34,149 nt of DNA, taken from NCBI GenBank assembly GCA_937969105.1, contig CALBUZ010000009.1, forward strand, positions 1-34,149, read 5' to 3'. How positions within the stretch are numbered: the stretch's first letter is position 1; the number at the start of each line of letters is the position of its first letter. This stretch comes from an uncultured Collinsella sp. (GTDB taxonomy: Bacteria; Actinomycetota; Coriobacteriia; Coriobacteriales; Coriobacteriaceae). The position numbers and the translations under genes were made by a program. Shown here in pieces: positions 1 through 8,298 of this stretch. The notes beneath the pieces were generated by a model, which was not told the origin of the DNA, ran no database searches, and was given only the letters and a program-made list of their open reading frames with translations.

Positions 1-87
1 CATACAGGATATCTTTGTGTCCGCACGGGACCGTAGACTTCTCAATAAGGTTACACACCGGTTTATCCGGCCGTTAGGGGAGTTGCC

Positions 88-414
88 ATGTACGAGCCTT
101 CACGTGTTCTTTTGTCGTTTTATATTGCAGGATTTCAATATGCCGACGGCGCTTTGGTCCTAGGCGATCTTAAAGCGGGCGATAAACTGACGCTGTGCGC
201 CGAGCGCGATAATCCCCATGATCCCGAGGCGGTTGCAATCTACTACGGCAACACCAAGCTTGGCTATGTTCCGGGAAACGAGGTCGGCCCGCTGTCCTTG
301 ATGATGTATTACGGCCATGAGGACGTATTTGAGACCCGCGTGCAGCAGGTCGCTCCCGAGCGCAGCCCGTGGCATCAGGTGCGCGTTGGCCTCTACGTGG
401 TGGATGCCCGCTAG
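88..414 (+). CDS. HIRAN-domain protein
   Basis: A 108-residue protein that is essentially one HIRAN domain. The sequence reads GFQYADGA near residues 15-22, then a hydrophobic strand, and the family signature AERDNPHDPEAVAIYY at about 38-53 followed by KLGYVPGNE. HIRAN domains bind single-stranded DNA 3' ends in the eukaryotic HLTF/Rad5 helicases, and free-standing bacterial versions are thought to recognise DNA ends or damage. No catalytic domain is attached here. A GGGGAG ribosome site lies just ahead of the ATG. The next gene starts 18 bases after the stop, so the two are probably co-transcribed. The family call is solid. A DNA-repair role is inference from the family. Confidence 0.85.
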   Translation: MYEPSRVLLSFYIAGFQYADGALVLGDLKAGDKLTLCAERDNPHDPEAVAIYYGNTKLGYVPGNEVGPLSLMMYYGHEDVFETRVQQVAPERSPWHQVRVGLYVVDAR

Positions 415-432
415 TCGGCAACGGAGGCGGCC

Positions 433-612
433 ATGTTTGATGACGACGACCAGTTCGATCTGACAGACGATCCGTTTGAGTGGGATATGCTGCTCGACGA
501 TGATGAGCTGGAGCAGGACCGTAAGAAGCGGCAGGACAAGAAAACTCAGGGTGACGCCTCGAACAAGCAGGACAAGCGCCGCCGCGGACTGTTCGGCGGG
601 CTCTTTGGATAA
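433..612 (+). CDS. 59-residue charged miniprotein
   Basis: A short ORF starting ATG with a good GGAGG site six bases upstream. It encodes 59 residues with strongly polarised charge. The first half is very acidic (MFDDDDQFDLTDD, then LLDDDELEQD). The second half is basic (DRKKRQDKK, KQDKRRR) and ends in the glycine/phenylalanine tail GLFGGLFG. No domain is recognised. It follows the HIRAN gene by 18 bases and precedes a metallophosphoesterase, so it is likely part of the same operon. The acid-then-basic layout suggests a small nucleic-acid- or protein-binding adaptor, which is inference. The Shine-Dalgarno and tight spacing argue that it is real despite its length. Confidence 0.6.
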   Translation: MFDDDDQFDLTDDPFEWDMLLDDDELEQDRKKRQDKKTQGDASNKQDKRRRGLFGGLFG

Positions 613-678
613 CCGCCGCATCGCTGCGTCTGTATACTTAGCACGAGTTGAACACGTTGCGAAATGAGGACAGAGACG

Positions 679-1224
679 ATGATGTGGTTTACCGCCGACC
701 TGCACCTGGGCGACACGAATATCCTGCACGACATGGATCGACCGTTTGATTCGGTCGAGGAGATGAACCGTAAGGTCATCGATGCCATCAATGAGTGCGT
801 GGCTGCGGATGACCGTCTCTACATCCTGGGAGACTTTACCTATCGTTTGCCCCTGGCGGAGGCGGTGCGCCTGCGCGAGCGTATCGAATGCAAGAATGTG
901 ACGCTCATCCGCGGTAACCATGACGGCGACTGGGAAGATTCCGACGTACCGCAGATTTGGGAAGACGTGCGCGATTACCTGGAGATTGCTCCCGGCTATG
1001 CCAAGGGCCATCGTCTGGTTATGAGCCACTACCCCATGCTTAGCTGGAATGGCAAGGCGCGTGGCGCCATCATGCTGCACGGGCATATCCACAGCAGGGG
1101 AGACCGCACCAACGCGCGCAACCGCGATCGCGAGCGCCCTATCTTTCGCTACGATGTCGGTCTCGATGCCAACGAGTACAGGCCCGTAAGCCGAGACCAG
1201 ATCTTGAGCTTCTTTGGGCTATAG
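679..1224 (+). CDS. Calcineurin-like metallophosphoesterase
   Basis: A compact (~181 residue) metallophosphoesterase. All metal-binding motifs are present in order: DLHLGD near the N-terminus, LGDFTY, the GNHDGD block, SHYPM and HGHIHS. The protein resembles the small YfcE/MJ0936-like phosphodiesterase group, which hydrolyses phosphomonoesters or diesters with two bound metal ions. The natural substrate cannot be told from sequence. Start choice: an ATG at 664 is in frame, but it has no ribosome site. The ATG at 679 has GAGG about nine bases upstream and begins MMWFTADLHLGD, which fits family length, so it is preferred. It follows the 59-residue gene by 66 bases. A 37-bp palindrome sits eight bases after its stop and probably ends the transcript. 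Confidence 0.88.
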   Translation: MMWFTADLHLGDTNILHDMDRPFDSVEEMNRKVIDAINECVAADDRLYILGDFTYRLPLAEAVRLRERIECKNVTLIRGNHDGDWEDSDVPQIWEDVRDYLEIAPGYAKGHRLVMSHYPMLSWNGKARGAIMLHGHIHSRGDRTNARNRDRERPIFRYDVGLDANEYRPVSRDQILSFFGL

Positions 1225-1232
1225 GGCGCCCA

Positions 1233-1269
1233 AACCACCACAAAGGGGACAGGCACCTTTGTGGTGGTT
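1233..1269. repeat. 37-bp dispersed palindrome, copy 1
   Basis: Perfect 14-bp arms AACCACCACAAAGG and CCTTTGTGGTGGTT enclose the nine-base loop GGACAGGCA. It lies eight bases after the metallophosphoesterase stop. It can form a strong hairpin and may act as a terminator, although no T-run follows. It aligns without gaps to a second 37-bp palindrome at 15350-15386 through AACC/GGTT ends and a central GGGACAGG, which marks it as a member of a dispersed family. Confidence 0.8.
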
Positions 1270-1364
1270 CTGGCGCCGTTGCCATTATGGCGGCGGCGTC
1301 TTTTTTGTCCGTGCGGCGCGGTAGAGTGTAGGCGGTTGAAATTTGCGTCCTTCGAGGAGCTGCT

Positions 1365-3122
1365 ATGAACGAGATCAAGTGCCCGCATTGCGGCGAAGTC
1401 TTTAAGGTCGATGCGTCCGGCTATGCGGATATCGTCAAACAGGTGCGCGATGCCGAGTTCTCGCGCGACCTGGATGAGCGTGTGAAGGCAGTCCAGCGCG
1501 AGGGTGAGCAGGCGCTGGAACTTGAGCGCTCGCGTTCGACGGCTGCCTTGCAGGAGGCAGAGTCCCAGCGCAACGCTCAGCTTGTCGAGCAGAAGAACGC
1601 CGCGGCTCAGCAGCTGGCACAAGAAGTCGCCAAACGCGATGCTGAGCTCGCCGAGCTGCGCGCCAAGCTCGAGGGCGCTGCCGCAGAGCGTGAGAGCGCA
1701 AGCCAGCGCGCGGCGGTAGAGGCACGAGCCGATGCTCAAAAGGAGAATGCAGAACTCCAGCGTGAGATTGACAGCCTGCGTGCGCAGCTGGAGCGCAAAG
1801 ATGACGAAGCCAAGCTTGTCGAGTCGGCGGCGCGCAACGCTGCTCAAAACGATTTAGCTGCACGTGATGCTCAGATTGCCGAGCTACAGGCAAAGCTCTC
1901 CGCTGCGGATAAGGCCCAGGAGATGGCGCTTGCCGCCGCGGCGGCCGAGTCACAGCGTGAGCTTGATGCCGCTCGCAGCGAGGCCGAGCGCGCGCTAGCT
2001 GACTATCGCGCGAAGGTACAAGAGAAGTTTTCCGCCGCAAAGGCTCAGTCCGAGCAAGAGGCCGAGGGCCTGCGTGCCCAACTGCGCGAGCAGGAACTGA
2101 TGGCAAAAATGAACCTATCGGAGGCGGTCGCCGCGGCGGAGCGTGAGCGTGATGAGGCGCGTGCCAAGCTGACGAGTGAGCTGGCGGTGCGCGATTCGCG
2201 TGAGGAACAGGCCAAGGCAGCCCACGAGCTTGAGCTCGCGCAGGCCAAGCGCGCGAGCGATGACCTGATTCGCTACAAGGATGAAGAGATTGAGCGCCTT
2301 AAGGACATGAAGGTCCGTCTGTCCACCAAGATGGTGGGCGAGTCGCTCGAGCAGCACTGCGAGACCGAGTTTAACCGTCTACGCATGACGGCGTTTCCTA
2401 ATGCGTACTTCGAGAAAGATAACGATGCGTCCGAGGGTACCAAGGGCGACTTTATCTTCCGCGAGTGCGACGCGAGCGGCAACGAGGTCATTTCGATTAT
2501 GTTCGAGATGAAAAACGAGAACGACGAGACCGCGACCAAGCACAAGAACGAGGACTTCTTTAAGAAGCTCGACCACGATCGTCGCCAGAAGGGCTGTGAG
2601 TATGCAGTGCTCTGCACGCTGCTCGAGCCCGAGAGCGAGCTTTACAATGCCGGCATCGTGGACGTGAGCTATCGCTATGAGAAGATGTACGTGATCCGCC
2701 CGCAGTTCTTTATTCCCATGATCACGCTGCTGCGCAACGCCGCCATGGGTTCGCTGCGCTATAAGCAGGAGCTGGCGGAGTACAAACAGCAGAATATCGA
2801 CGTCACGAACTTCGAAGCCAAGATGGAAAAGTTCAAGAATGATTTCGGTCGCAACTACGAGATCGCGAGCCACAAGTTCCAAACGGCGATCGATGAGATT
2901 GACAAGACGATTAGCCATCTGCAGAAAACCAAGGAGGCGTTGCTGTCCTCCGAGAACAATCTGCGCCTGGCCAACAAGAAGGCCGACGATCTTACCATTC
3001 GCAAGCTCACCTGGGGCAACAAGACCATGAAGGCGGCGTTTGACGAGGCGCGCGGGGCTGCGACAGAGACAAACGATGAGCCCGCCGAGGCGGATTCATA
3101 TGAGGTCGAGGATGCCGAGTAA
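1365..3122 (+). CDS. DUF2130 coiled-coil protein (putative PD-(D/E)XK nuclease)
   Basis: A 585-residue protein. It starts with a CPHCG knuckle (residues 5-9) and continues as a very long alanine/glutamate-rich coiled coil to about residue 320. The C-terminal DUF2130 domain runs from [13 protein letters not shown] (~325). That domain carries KGDFIF near 361 and FEMKNE near 380-385, which look like the D...ExK core of PD-(D/E)XK nucleases. The final 45 residues are acidic. Families of this kind are often annotated as hypothetical. Nuclease activity is inferred from the motif and not demonstrated. GAGGAG lies upstream of the ATG at normal spacing. The gene is monocistronic and converges on the DUF3516 helicase across a bidirectional terminator. 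Confidence 0.85.
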   Translation: MNEIKCPHCGEVFKVDASGYADIVKQVRDAEFSRDLDERVKAVQREGEQALELERSRSTAALQEAESQRNAQLVEQKNAAAQQLAQEVAKRDAELAELRAKLEGAAAERESASQRAAVEARADAQKENAELQREIDSLRAQLERKDDEAKLVESAARNAAQNDLAARDAQIAELQAKLSAADKAQEMALAAAAAESQRELDAARSEAERALADYRAKVQEKFSAAKAQSEQEAEGLRAQLREQELMAKMNLSEAVAAAERERDEARAKLTSELAVRDSREEQAKAAHELELAQAKRASDDLIRYKDEEIERLKDMKVRLSTKMVGESLEQHCETEFNRLRMTAFPNAYFEKDNDASEGTKGDFIFRECDASGNEVISIMFEMKNENDETATKHKNEDFFKKLDHDRRQKGCEYAVLCTLLEPESELYNAGIVDVSYRYEKMYVIRPQFFIPMITLLRNAAMGSLRYKQELAEYKQQNIDVTNFEAKMEKFKNDFGRNYEIASHKFQTAIDEIDKTISHLQKTKEALLSSENNLRLANKKADDLTIRKLTWGNKTMKAAFDEARGAATETNDEPAEADSYEVEDAE

Positions 3123-3147
3123 GGCATAGCATATCGCGCAAAAAGTG

Positions 3148-3177
3148 GGGCCGCTGGCGATGTTGCCAGCGGCCCCG
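3148..3177. terminator. Bidirectional intrinsic terminator
   Basis: Perfect 12-bp stem GGGGCCGCTGGC / GCCAGCGGCCCC with a six-base loop, between the converging DUF2130 and helicase genes. On the minus strand the stem is followed by ACTTTTT, and on the plus strand by GTTTCGTT. It therefore serves the minus-strand helicase best and probably both genes. Confidence 0.85.
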
Positions 3178-3197
3178 TTTCGTTCCAGTATGGTCGG

Positions 3198-5879
3198 CTA
3201 GTTCTCGAGCAGGTCCTCGATAAAGCCGACGCGGTAGTTGTTGAAGATGACCTCGCCGCCGTCTTGCGTGGCGTCCAGATCGACATCGCCCATGATGCCA
3301 AAGTCGTGGTCGCCATCCTCGTCGGCAAAGATCTGGTGCACGTGCCACACGTGATCGGTCTTCTCGTCGGATTCATCGATGGAAAACATCGCGGCGCTGC
3401 GGGCGTCTCCGTCGGTGAGGATTTCCTCGTGCTGCTCATGGTAGGCATCGAGCGCTTTTTGCCAGCGGATCTCGCTCATGCCCCAGTCCTCGTCGAGCTC
3501 GCCCAGATCGCGCACGTGTCCGCGGGCTGCAAGGGTTACGCGGCGGAAGAGCGCGTTGCGCACCAACAGCGTGCAGCCGCGACGGTCCGCAACGACCTCG
3601 TCGATGCCCTGCGGCGGTGCGGCGTCGAGTGCAGCGGGGTTGCCGGCGTTCTCCCACTCGTCCACCAAGCTCGAGTCGACCGAGCGCACCACAAAGCCGA
3701 GCCACGAAATGATGTCACGCAAGCGCTCATCGCGCTTCTCAATGGGAACGGTGCGATCGAGGGAACGGTAAGCCTCTGCCAGGTAGCGCAGCAAAATGCC
3801 CTCGGAGCGGGCGATGCCGAGCTTTTGGATATAGCCCTTAAAGTCGCTCGCGCTTTCCAGCATATCGCGCAGGACGCTCTTGGGCGAGAGCTGGTAGTCG
3901 TTGGCCCAGGGCACTTCCTGGCAGTACTTGTCAAAAGCGGCGTCGAGCAAATCCTCGAGCGGCTTTTCATACGTGACGTCCTGAATGCGCTCCAAGCGCT
4001 CCTCATACTCGATGCCGTCGGCTTTCATCTCGGCCATAGCGCGATCGCGTGCGGCGCGCTCCTGTGCGCGCAGCACCTGCTTGGGATCCTCGAGCGTTGC
4101 CTCGACCATCGAGATCAGATCCATGGTATAGGTCTCGCTCTCGGGATCGAGCAGCTCCAGCGCGGCAAGCAAAAACGGCGAGAGCGGCTGATCGAGCGCA
4201 AAGTCCTCGGGCAGATCGACCGTCAGCGCATAGTCGATGTCCGGTGCGGCGTCAGCCGGGGCGTCGGGTGCGGGCGGCACCTCGGTGCGAACGACGACGC
4301 CGGAATCGATGAGCGTGGCGAAGATTTCGTCGGCACGAACCTCGAGCTTGGCCTTTTCCTCGGGCGTTTGCAGGCTTGTCTCGATGAGGTCGTGTACGCG
4401 GGCGCGAGCATCGCCGCCCTGCTCGACCACGCTAATCACCATGGAGTGCGTGATACGCAGGCGTGGCTTGAGTGTCTCGGGCTGCGTCTCGATCAGGCGC
4501 TCAAAGGTCTGCTTGTTCCAGGTGACAAAGCCCTCGGGGGCCTTTTTCTTTTTAATTTTACGGAGCTTCTTGGGGTCGTCGCCCGCCTTGGCCATGAGCT
4601 TTGCGTTCTCGATCTCGTGCTCCGGGGCCTCGGCGATCACCATGCCCTCGGTGTCAAAGCCCGAGCGCCCGGCGCGACCAGCGATCTGATGGAACTCACG
4701 GGCGCGCAGGCGACGCATCTTGTAGCCATCGAACTTGGTGAGCGCGGTGAGCACCACGGTATGGATGGGTACGTTGATGCCAACGCCGAGCGTGTCGGTG
4801 CCGCAAATGACGGGCAGTAGGCCCTGCTGCGCCAAGCGCTCGACCAGCAGACGATAGCGCGGCAGCATACCGGCGTGGTGCACGCCGACGCCACATCCGA
4901 GCAGGCGCTTGAGAATCTTGCCAAAAGCCGTGGAGAAGCTCGTGCCTTTGGCAGCTTCCTTAATAGCCTCGCGCTGCTCCTTGCTGGCAATGCCAAAGTT
5001 GGCGAGGGATTGCGCCGTCGCAAGGGCGGCGTCCTGGCTAAAGTGCACGATATAGAGCGGGGCCTCTCCACGGCGCATCGCGAGCTCGACCGTGCCCTCG
5101 AGCGAGGTCGTCACGTAGTCGTAGCTCAGCGGCACGGGGCGTGGGGCATCGACGACCAAGTCGCAGGTAGCGCCGGTGTGTTCCTCGAGTGAGGCGGCGA
5201 TCGCGGTGACATCGCCGAGCGTGGCGCTCATGAGCATGAATTGCGTGTGGGGCAGGGTAAGCAGCGGCACCTGCCAGGCCCAACCGCGGTCGGGGTCGGC
5301 AAAGTAGTGGAACTCGTCCATGGCGACGCAGCCAACATCGGCATCTTCGCCCTCGCGCAGTGCGTCGTTGGCAAGGATTTCGGCCGTGCAGCAGATGACG
5401 GGTGCCTTGGTGTTGATATGCGTGTCGCCGGTGATCATGCCTACGTTATCGCGGCCGAGCACCTGCACAAGGTCGAAAAACTTCTCGCTGACCAGAGCCT
5501 TGATGGGAGCCGTGTAGTAGCAGCGCTTGCCCTGAGCCATGCCCATAAAGAGCATGCCCAGCGCGACAAGCGACTTGCCCGATCCGGTCGGTGTTCCCAA
5601 AATGACATGGTCACCGGCGGCTAGATCCATGAGGGCCTCTTCCTGGTGGTCCCACAGCTCAATACCGCGATTGCTCGTCCATTCAAAGAAGCGTTCGAAG
5701 GCCTGGTCGGGCGTGAGCCACGGTTCGGGCTCGCTGCCGTCCTCGGGCTCCCACCAGGTGGGGGAGAGCGCACCGAGTGAGCCGAATTCGGCTTCGGTTC
5801 CCGTGCCGCCCGAGAACGAGCTGGCGGCGCCGGCGCCGGAAACGGTGCTGGCGGAAGTATCTGTCGTGGTCTGTGCCAT
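3198..5879 (-). CDS. Ski2-like DEAD/DEAH-box helicase with DUF3516
   Basis: An 893-residue superfamily 2 helicase. Motif I GTPTGSGKS is at 95-103, motif II is DEFH at 188-191, motif III SAT is at 218-220, and motif VI HQIAGRAGR is at 397-405. A long C-terminal part corresponds to DUF3516, known from actinobacterial Ski2-like helicases. It probably unwinds RNA or RNA/DNA duplexes; the cellular substrate is unknown. Start choice: the open frame extends 57 codons further upstream, but that stretch crosses an inverted repeat and lacks family similarity. The ATG at 5879 (MAQTTTDTS) has a purine-rich GAGAGAAAG upstream and is preferred. The low-complexity first ~45 residues look like a flexible tail. 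The gene appears monocistronic. Confidence 0.92.
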   Translation of the reverse strand: MAQTTTDTSASTVSGAGAASSFSGGTGTEAEFGSLGALSPTWWEPEDGSEPEPWLTPDQAFERFFEWTSNRGIELWDHQEEALMDLAAGDHVILGTPTGSGKSLVALGMLFMGMAQGKRCYYTAPIKALVSEKFFDLVQVLGRDNVGMITGDTHINTKAPVICCTAEILANDALREGEDADVGCVAMDEFHYFADPDRGWAWQVPLLTLPHTQFMLMSATLGDVTAIAASLEEHTGATCDLVVDAPRPVPLSYDYVTTSLEGTVELAMRRGEAPLYIVHFSQDAALATAQSLANFGIASKEQREAIKEAAKGTSFSTAFGKILKRLLGCGVGVHHAGMLPRYRLLVERLAQQGLLPVICGTDTLGVGINVPIHTVVLTALTKFDGYKMRRLRAREFHQIAGRAGRSGFDTEGMVIAEAPEHEIENAKLMAKAGDDPKKLRKIKKKKAPEGFVTWNKQTFERLIETQPETLKPRLRITHSMVISVVEQGGDARARVHDLIETSLQTPEEKAKLEVRADEIFATLIDSGVVVRTEVPPAPDAPADAAPDIDYALTVDLPEDFALDQPLSPFLLAALELLDPESETYTMDLISMVEATLEDPKQVLRAQERAARDRAMAEMKADGIEYEERLERIQDVTYEKPLEDLLDAAFDKYCQEVPWANDYQLSPKSVLRDMLESASDFKGYIQKLGIARSEGILLRYLAEAYRSLDRTVPIEKRDERLRDIISWLGFVVRSVDSSLVDEWENAGNPAALDAAPPQGIDEVVADRRGCTLLVRNALFRRVTLAARGHVRDLGELDEDWGMSEIRWQKALDAYHEQHEEILTDGDARSAAMFSIDESDEKTDHVWHVHQIFADEDGDHDFGIMGDVDLDATQDGGEVIFNNYRVGFIEDLLEN

Positions 5880-6000
5880 GTGGTTGCTTTCTCTCGCGTT
5901 TGTCCGCCAACTATTATGGCGTAGCGGCGGCGCGGGGTGCCAGCGCGCGAGAAAATGCAGGAAATGGGCGTTCTGTCCAGCTGTTTGGTGCAGTTGCCAG

Positions 6001-6123
6001 CTAAGTGAGTAGACTTTTTGCGATATCGCGAGCACATGACTTTTGCGCAAGGGATCTACCTGCGGTTTTAGTTTTCGTTATGCGGGTTGTGCTTGGCTAT
6101 TGCAAAAAAGTCTACTCACTTAG
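6001..6123. repeat. Long inverted repeat (MITE-like or RNA-structured element)
   Basis: This is the main feature of the 321-base gene-free stretch 5880-6200. The left arm CTAAGTGAGTAGACTTTTTG (6001-6020, with C at 6021) is matched by the inverted arm AAAAGTCTACTCACTTAG ending at 6123. The arms are ~21 bp with one extra T in the right copy, and about 80 bases lie between them. The spacer contains the perfect palindromes GCGATATCGC and TTGCGCAA. No ORF and no clear target-site duplication were seen. The rest of the stretch holds the helicase leader (5880-6000). The element could be a non-autonomous mobile element or a long hairpin in the trmB 3' region. Confidence 0.6.
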
Positions 6124-6200
6124 GTTTGAGGGTCGTTTGCTGGCGCCTATTTGCGTTTGTTTGCGCTTGTTTGCTGACGCCGCGACCATCAGAAGCCCCC

Positions 6201-7040
6201 CTAGGACTCCTGCGGCAGGCGCTTCTTGCCCTTGCGGGCACGGTTTTTAAGGTTCTCGACGGCCTCTTCCATGCCGAGAGGCACGTAGGTGAGCTCATCG
6301 AGGTTGTCGGGCAGGTAGCAGGCAAGGCTTTGCTCCTGTGCTCGGCCTGCCGCGAGCTGTTCATCGCTGGGCTGTGCGCCGGGTGCGGCGCAAATGCCGT
6401 AGACGACGGCACCCATCTCGCGCGTGCGGCGCTCGTACTCGGTCTCGGGATGCTCGGGATGGTCGCGGCGAACGTCGTCACTTACCCAAAGTGTGTCGTA
6501 GCCGGCCGCGGCAAACTGCCCCAGGGCATAGTCGCGCAATGGCTTGCTGTCGGTGCGCAGCGTGACGGTGGCGCCGGCTGCAAAGAGCGGGCGGTAGAGC
6601 ATCAGATGGTCGACATGGACGAGTCGTTTTTTGGCGTACTTGGCCTTGGGCTGTGGCGTGGGAAAGTTGATGGTGATGGCATCGAGCTCGCCTGTGGCAA
6701 ACAGCTGCGGCAGCGATGCGGCACCTCGGGGCAGGACGAGTGCGTTGGACAGCTCCTGCTCGCAGATTTTCTGCGCGGCATAGGCGATGCAGATGGGCTC
6801 CTGGTCCATACCGATAAAGAGCGTGTTTGGCTCGTGGGCCGCGCGCTCTACAAGGTACGTTCCCTTGCCACAGCCAAGATCCAGGTGAAGGTGCTCGAAG
6901 GGCTTGCCGCCTGCGGGCGCACAGGCCTCGCGCCAATCTCCGGCATAGGCCTCGGGGTTCGTCTCGATTGCATCGGCGTAGCGCTCCAGGCGCTCCTCGA
7001 GCACAAAGTTCTTAGGCGTGCGAACGTGGACGGCTCCCAT
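6201..7040 (-). CDS. trmB: TrmB-family tRNA (guanine-N7) methyltransferase, divergent
   Basis: 279 residues with the Rossmann SAM site HLDLGCGKGTYLVERA (~52-67) and the TrmB hallmarks FIGMDQEP, RTDSKPL and ETEYERR. TrmB makes m7G46 in the tRNA variable loop. The usual (F/S)DPW.K..H..RR block reads NFPTPQPKAKYAKKRL, so the Asp-Pro-Trp and the His that are active-site residues in E. coli TrmB are replaced by Thr-Pro-Gln and Tyr. The downstream Asp (TDS) and Thr (TEY) are kept. There is a ~40-residue C-terminal extension ending in a basic tail. AAGGAG lies four bases before the ATG. It may be a lineage-specific active variant or a paralogue with a changed role. The family is certain; the exact activity is less so. 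Confidence 0.8.
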   Translation of the reverse strand: MGAVHVRTPKNFVLEERLERYADAIETNPEAYAGDWREACAPAGGKPFEHLHLDLGCGKGTYLVERAAHEPNTLFIGMDQEPICIAYAAQKICEQELSNALVLPRGAASLPQLFATGELDAITINFPTPQPKAKYAKKRLVHVDHLMLYRPLFAAGATVTLRTDSKPLRDYALGQFAAAGYDTLWVSDDVRRDHPEHPETEYERRTREMGAVVYGICAAPGAQPSDEQLAAGRAQEQSLACYLPDNLDELTYVPLGMEEAVENLKNRARKGKKRLPQES

Positions 7041-7062
7041 GAGGCTCCTTGGTCATAAATAT

Positions 7063-7084
7063 GGAACGCGTAGCTGCGCGTTCC
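7063..7084 (-). other. Hairpin in trmB leader
   Basis: Perfect 8-bp arms GGAACGCG and CGCGTTCC around a six-base loop, 23 bases upstream of the trmB-like start. On the minus strand it is followed by the AT-rich ATATTTATG. It could help stop read-through from the upstream methyltransferase or shape the trmB leader. Confidence 0.4.
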
Positions 7085-7096
7085 GTCAATGGGTTG

Positions 7097-7120
7097 AAAA
7101 AGGGTGGGCATAGTTTGCCC
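7097..7120 (-). terminator. Weak intrinsic terminator of the methyltransferase gene
   Basis: Read on the minus strand: GGGCA, a five-base loop, TGCCC, then ACCCTTTTTC. The stem is only five bp and the T-run is offset by four bases, so this is a modest candidate. It lies 38 bases past the methyltransferase stop. Confidence 0.4.
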
Positions 7121-7158
7121 GAAAGATGCGGTGCGGTTCGGTGGCGAGTCGCCGATAC

Positions 7159-8031
7159 CTACAGACGCTTGAGAATCACATAACGGTTGAGCTCGCCGCT
7201 GCGGCCGTCGGCATGGAAACGTTCAAGCTCGCGCACGGGGACCTCGCCGCTCTTGTAGAACGTACGGACGCCGCGCACCAGGTCGGTGATCTGCTGATCG
7301 TCAAAGTGATGGCAATAGCGGTAGGCGTGGCGGTCGTTTTGCCAGCCAATGAGGTGGTCGCCGGCTTCAAACTGCGCGGAATCGTAACCCTCAAACGGCG
7401 GGGTGAGCTCGGCGCGTGCCTCGGCTCGAACGGCCTTGCGCGCCATGCGCTCGTCGTTCATGAACTCCCAAAAGCTGATGGCGATGATGCCGCCTGGGCG
7501 CGTCTGGCGCACCAGAGCGTCGAGCACGCGTACACGGTACTCGCACGACGGCACATGGTGCATAAAGCCGAAACAGACCGAGATGTCGGCGAGCGGGGCG
7601 TCGAAAAGCACGTCGGGCGTCTCGGCGGGGTTGAGCTTCATAAGGGCATCGAGCACGTCGAGTGCCTGGAAGTGCAGGTTGGGAATGCGCAGGGCGTGGC
7701 CACGTGCATCGATGGCCAGGTCTTGGCACGAGTCGACGCCATAGAACTCAAACGGGCAGCTGGCGTCTGCCGAGGGGTTTGCGCCATCGACGCCCTTGGC
7801 GGCAAGTGCGCCGCCGGCGGCAAAGTTCTCGAATCGCATGTTACCGCAGGCAAGATCGAAGACGCGGACGGGATGCTCGATCGTGGCGACGTCGAGCTGC
7901 CCGAGCGCGATGTCCATGGTGCGCACCCAGCCGGGCCACGGGGCCTGGCGCGTATCGGAAAAGGAGGCGGAGTGCTCGCGATAGAACGTGTTGTTGAGCT
8001 GGATGAGCGATGAGGCGAAATCGCGGTTCAC
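7159..8031 (-). CDS. Class I SAM methyltransferase, Trm9/ALKBH8-like
   Basis: 290 residues from a GTG start. Two ATGs further upstream extend the frame but lack a ribosome site. The GTG at 8031 is preceded nine bases away by GGAGGGAG, and starting there gives MNRDFASSLIQLNNTFYREH. The segment NTFYREHSASFSDTRQAPWP (14-33) resembles the N-terminal signature of Trm9/ALKBH8 wobble-uridine methyltransferases (FYD...HFS.TR..PWP). The SAM site is VFDLACGNMRFE (~58-69), with an acidic strand end YGVDS. Trm9 converts cm5U34 of tRNA to mcm5U34. The Trm9 assignment rests mainly on the N-terminal block, so 'SAM methyltransferase' is firm and 'tRNA wobble' is inference. An Elp3 homologue, which makes cm5U, is encoded 2 kb away. 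Confidence 0.72.
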   Translation of the reverse strand: MNRDFASSLIQLNNTFYREHSASFSDTRQAPWPGWVRTMDIALGQLDVATIEHPVRVFDLACGNMRFENFAAGGALAAKGVDGANPSADASCPFEFYGVDSCQDLAIDARGHALRIPNLHFQALDVLDALMKLNPAETPDVLFDAPLADISVCFGFMHHVPSCEYRVRVLDALVRQTRPGGIIAISFWEFMNDERMARKAVRAEARAELTPPFEGYDSAQFEAGDHLIGWQNDRHAYRYCHHFDDQQITDLVRGVRTFYKSGEVPVRELERFHADGRSGELNRYVILKRL

Positions 8032-8102
8032 GGCGCGGAACTCCCTCCGTTGGCGGTGCGGAATAAACAGTACGACCATACTACCGTTAACGCCGCAACG
8101 GG

Positions 8103-8176
8103 GACAACTGAGCTGGTTGTCATTGCTTTGTTTGGACACATTTCCGCAGCTCATATGTGCCCGCAACCGCCGGTTG
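8103..8176. promoter_or_regulatory. Repeated GGTTGTC half-sites in the divergent promoter region
   Basis: The 267-base gap between the divergent methyltransferase and XRE regulator holds GACAAC-7-GTTGTC (8103-8121) and CAACC-3-GGTTG (8164-8176). GGTTGTCA therefore occurs twice in the same orientation. They are plausible operators for the adjacent XRE protein. No convincing -35/-10 pair was identified. Confidence 0.35.
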
Positions 8177-8298
8177 TCAAAAATCTCACTAGAATAGGTG
8201 GCATGCTTTTGGCAGTGGCGGATAGATTTTTAACTGTGCAAGGCGCCTTAAGAACAAAAACGGTCCGGCGGCACGGCTGGCATCACATAGGAGGAACC

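Noticed and set aside
3264..4820. 518-codon open frame antisense to the DUF3516 helicase
   Set aside because: A GC-rich third-position shadow of the helicase gene; it has no ribosome site and no family motif.
6001..6123. Target-site duplication flanking the inverted repeat
   Set aside because: Bases outside the arms (GCCAG on the left, GTTTG on the right) do not match, so insertion by transposition is not shown.
6087..7058. 323-codon open frame antisense to the TrmB-like gene
   Set aside because: Begins inside an inverted repeat and lacks a ribosome site; a shadow of the methyltransferase.
8050..8298. N-terminal extension of the XRE regulator
   Set aside because: The added 83 residues have no ribosome site and precede a strong AGGAGG/ATG start that matches the family.
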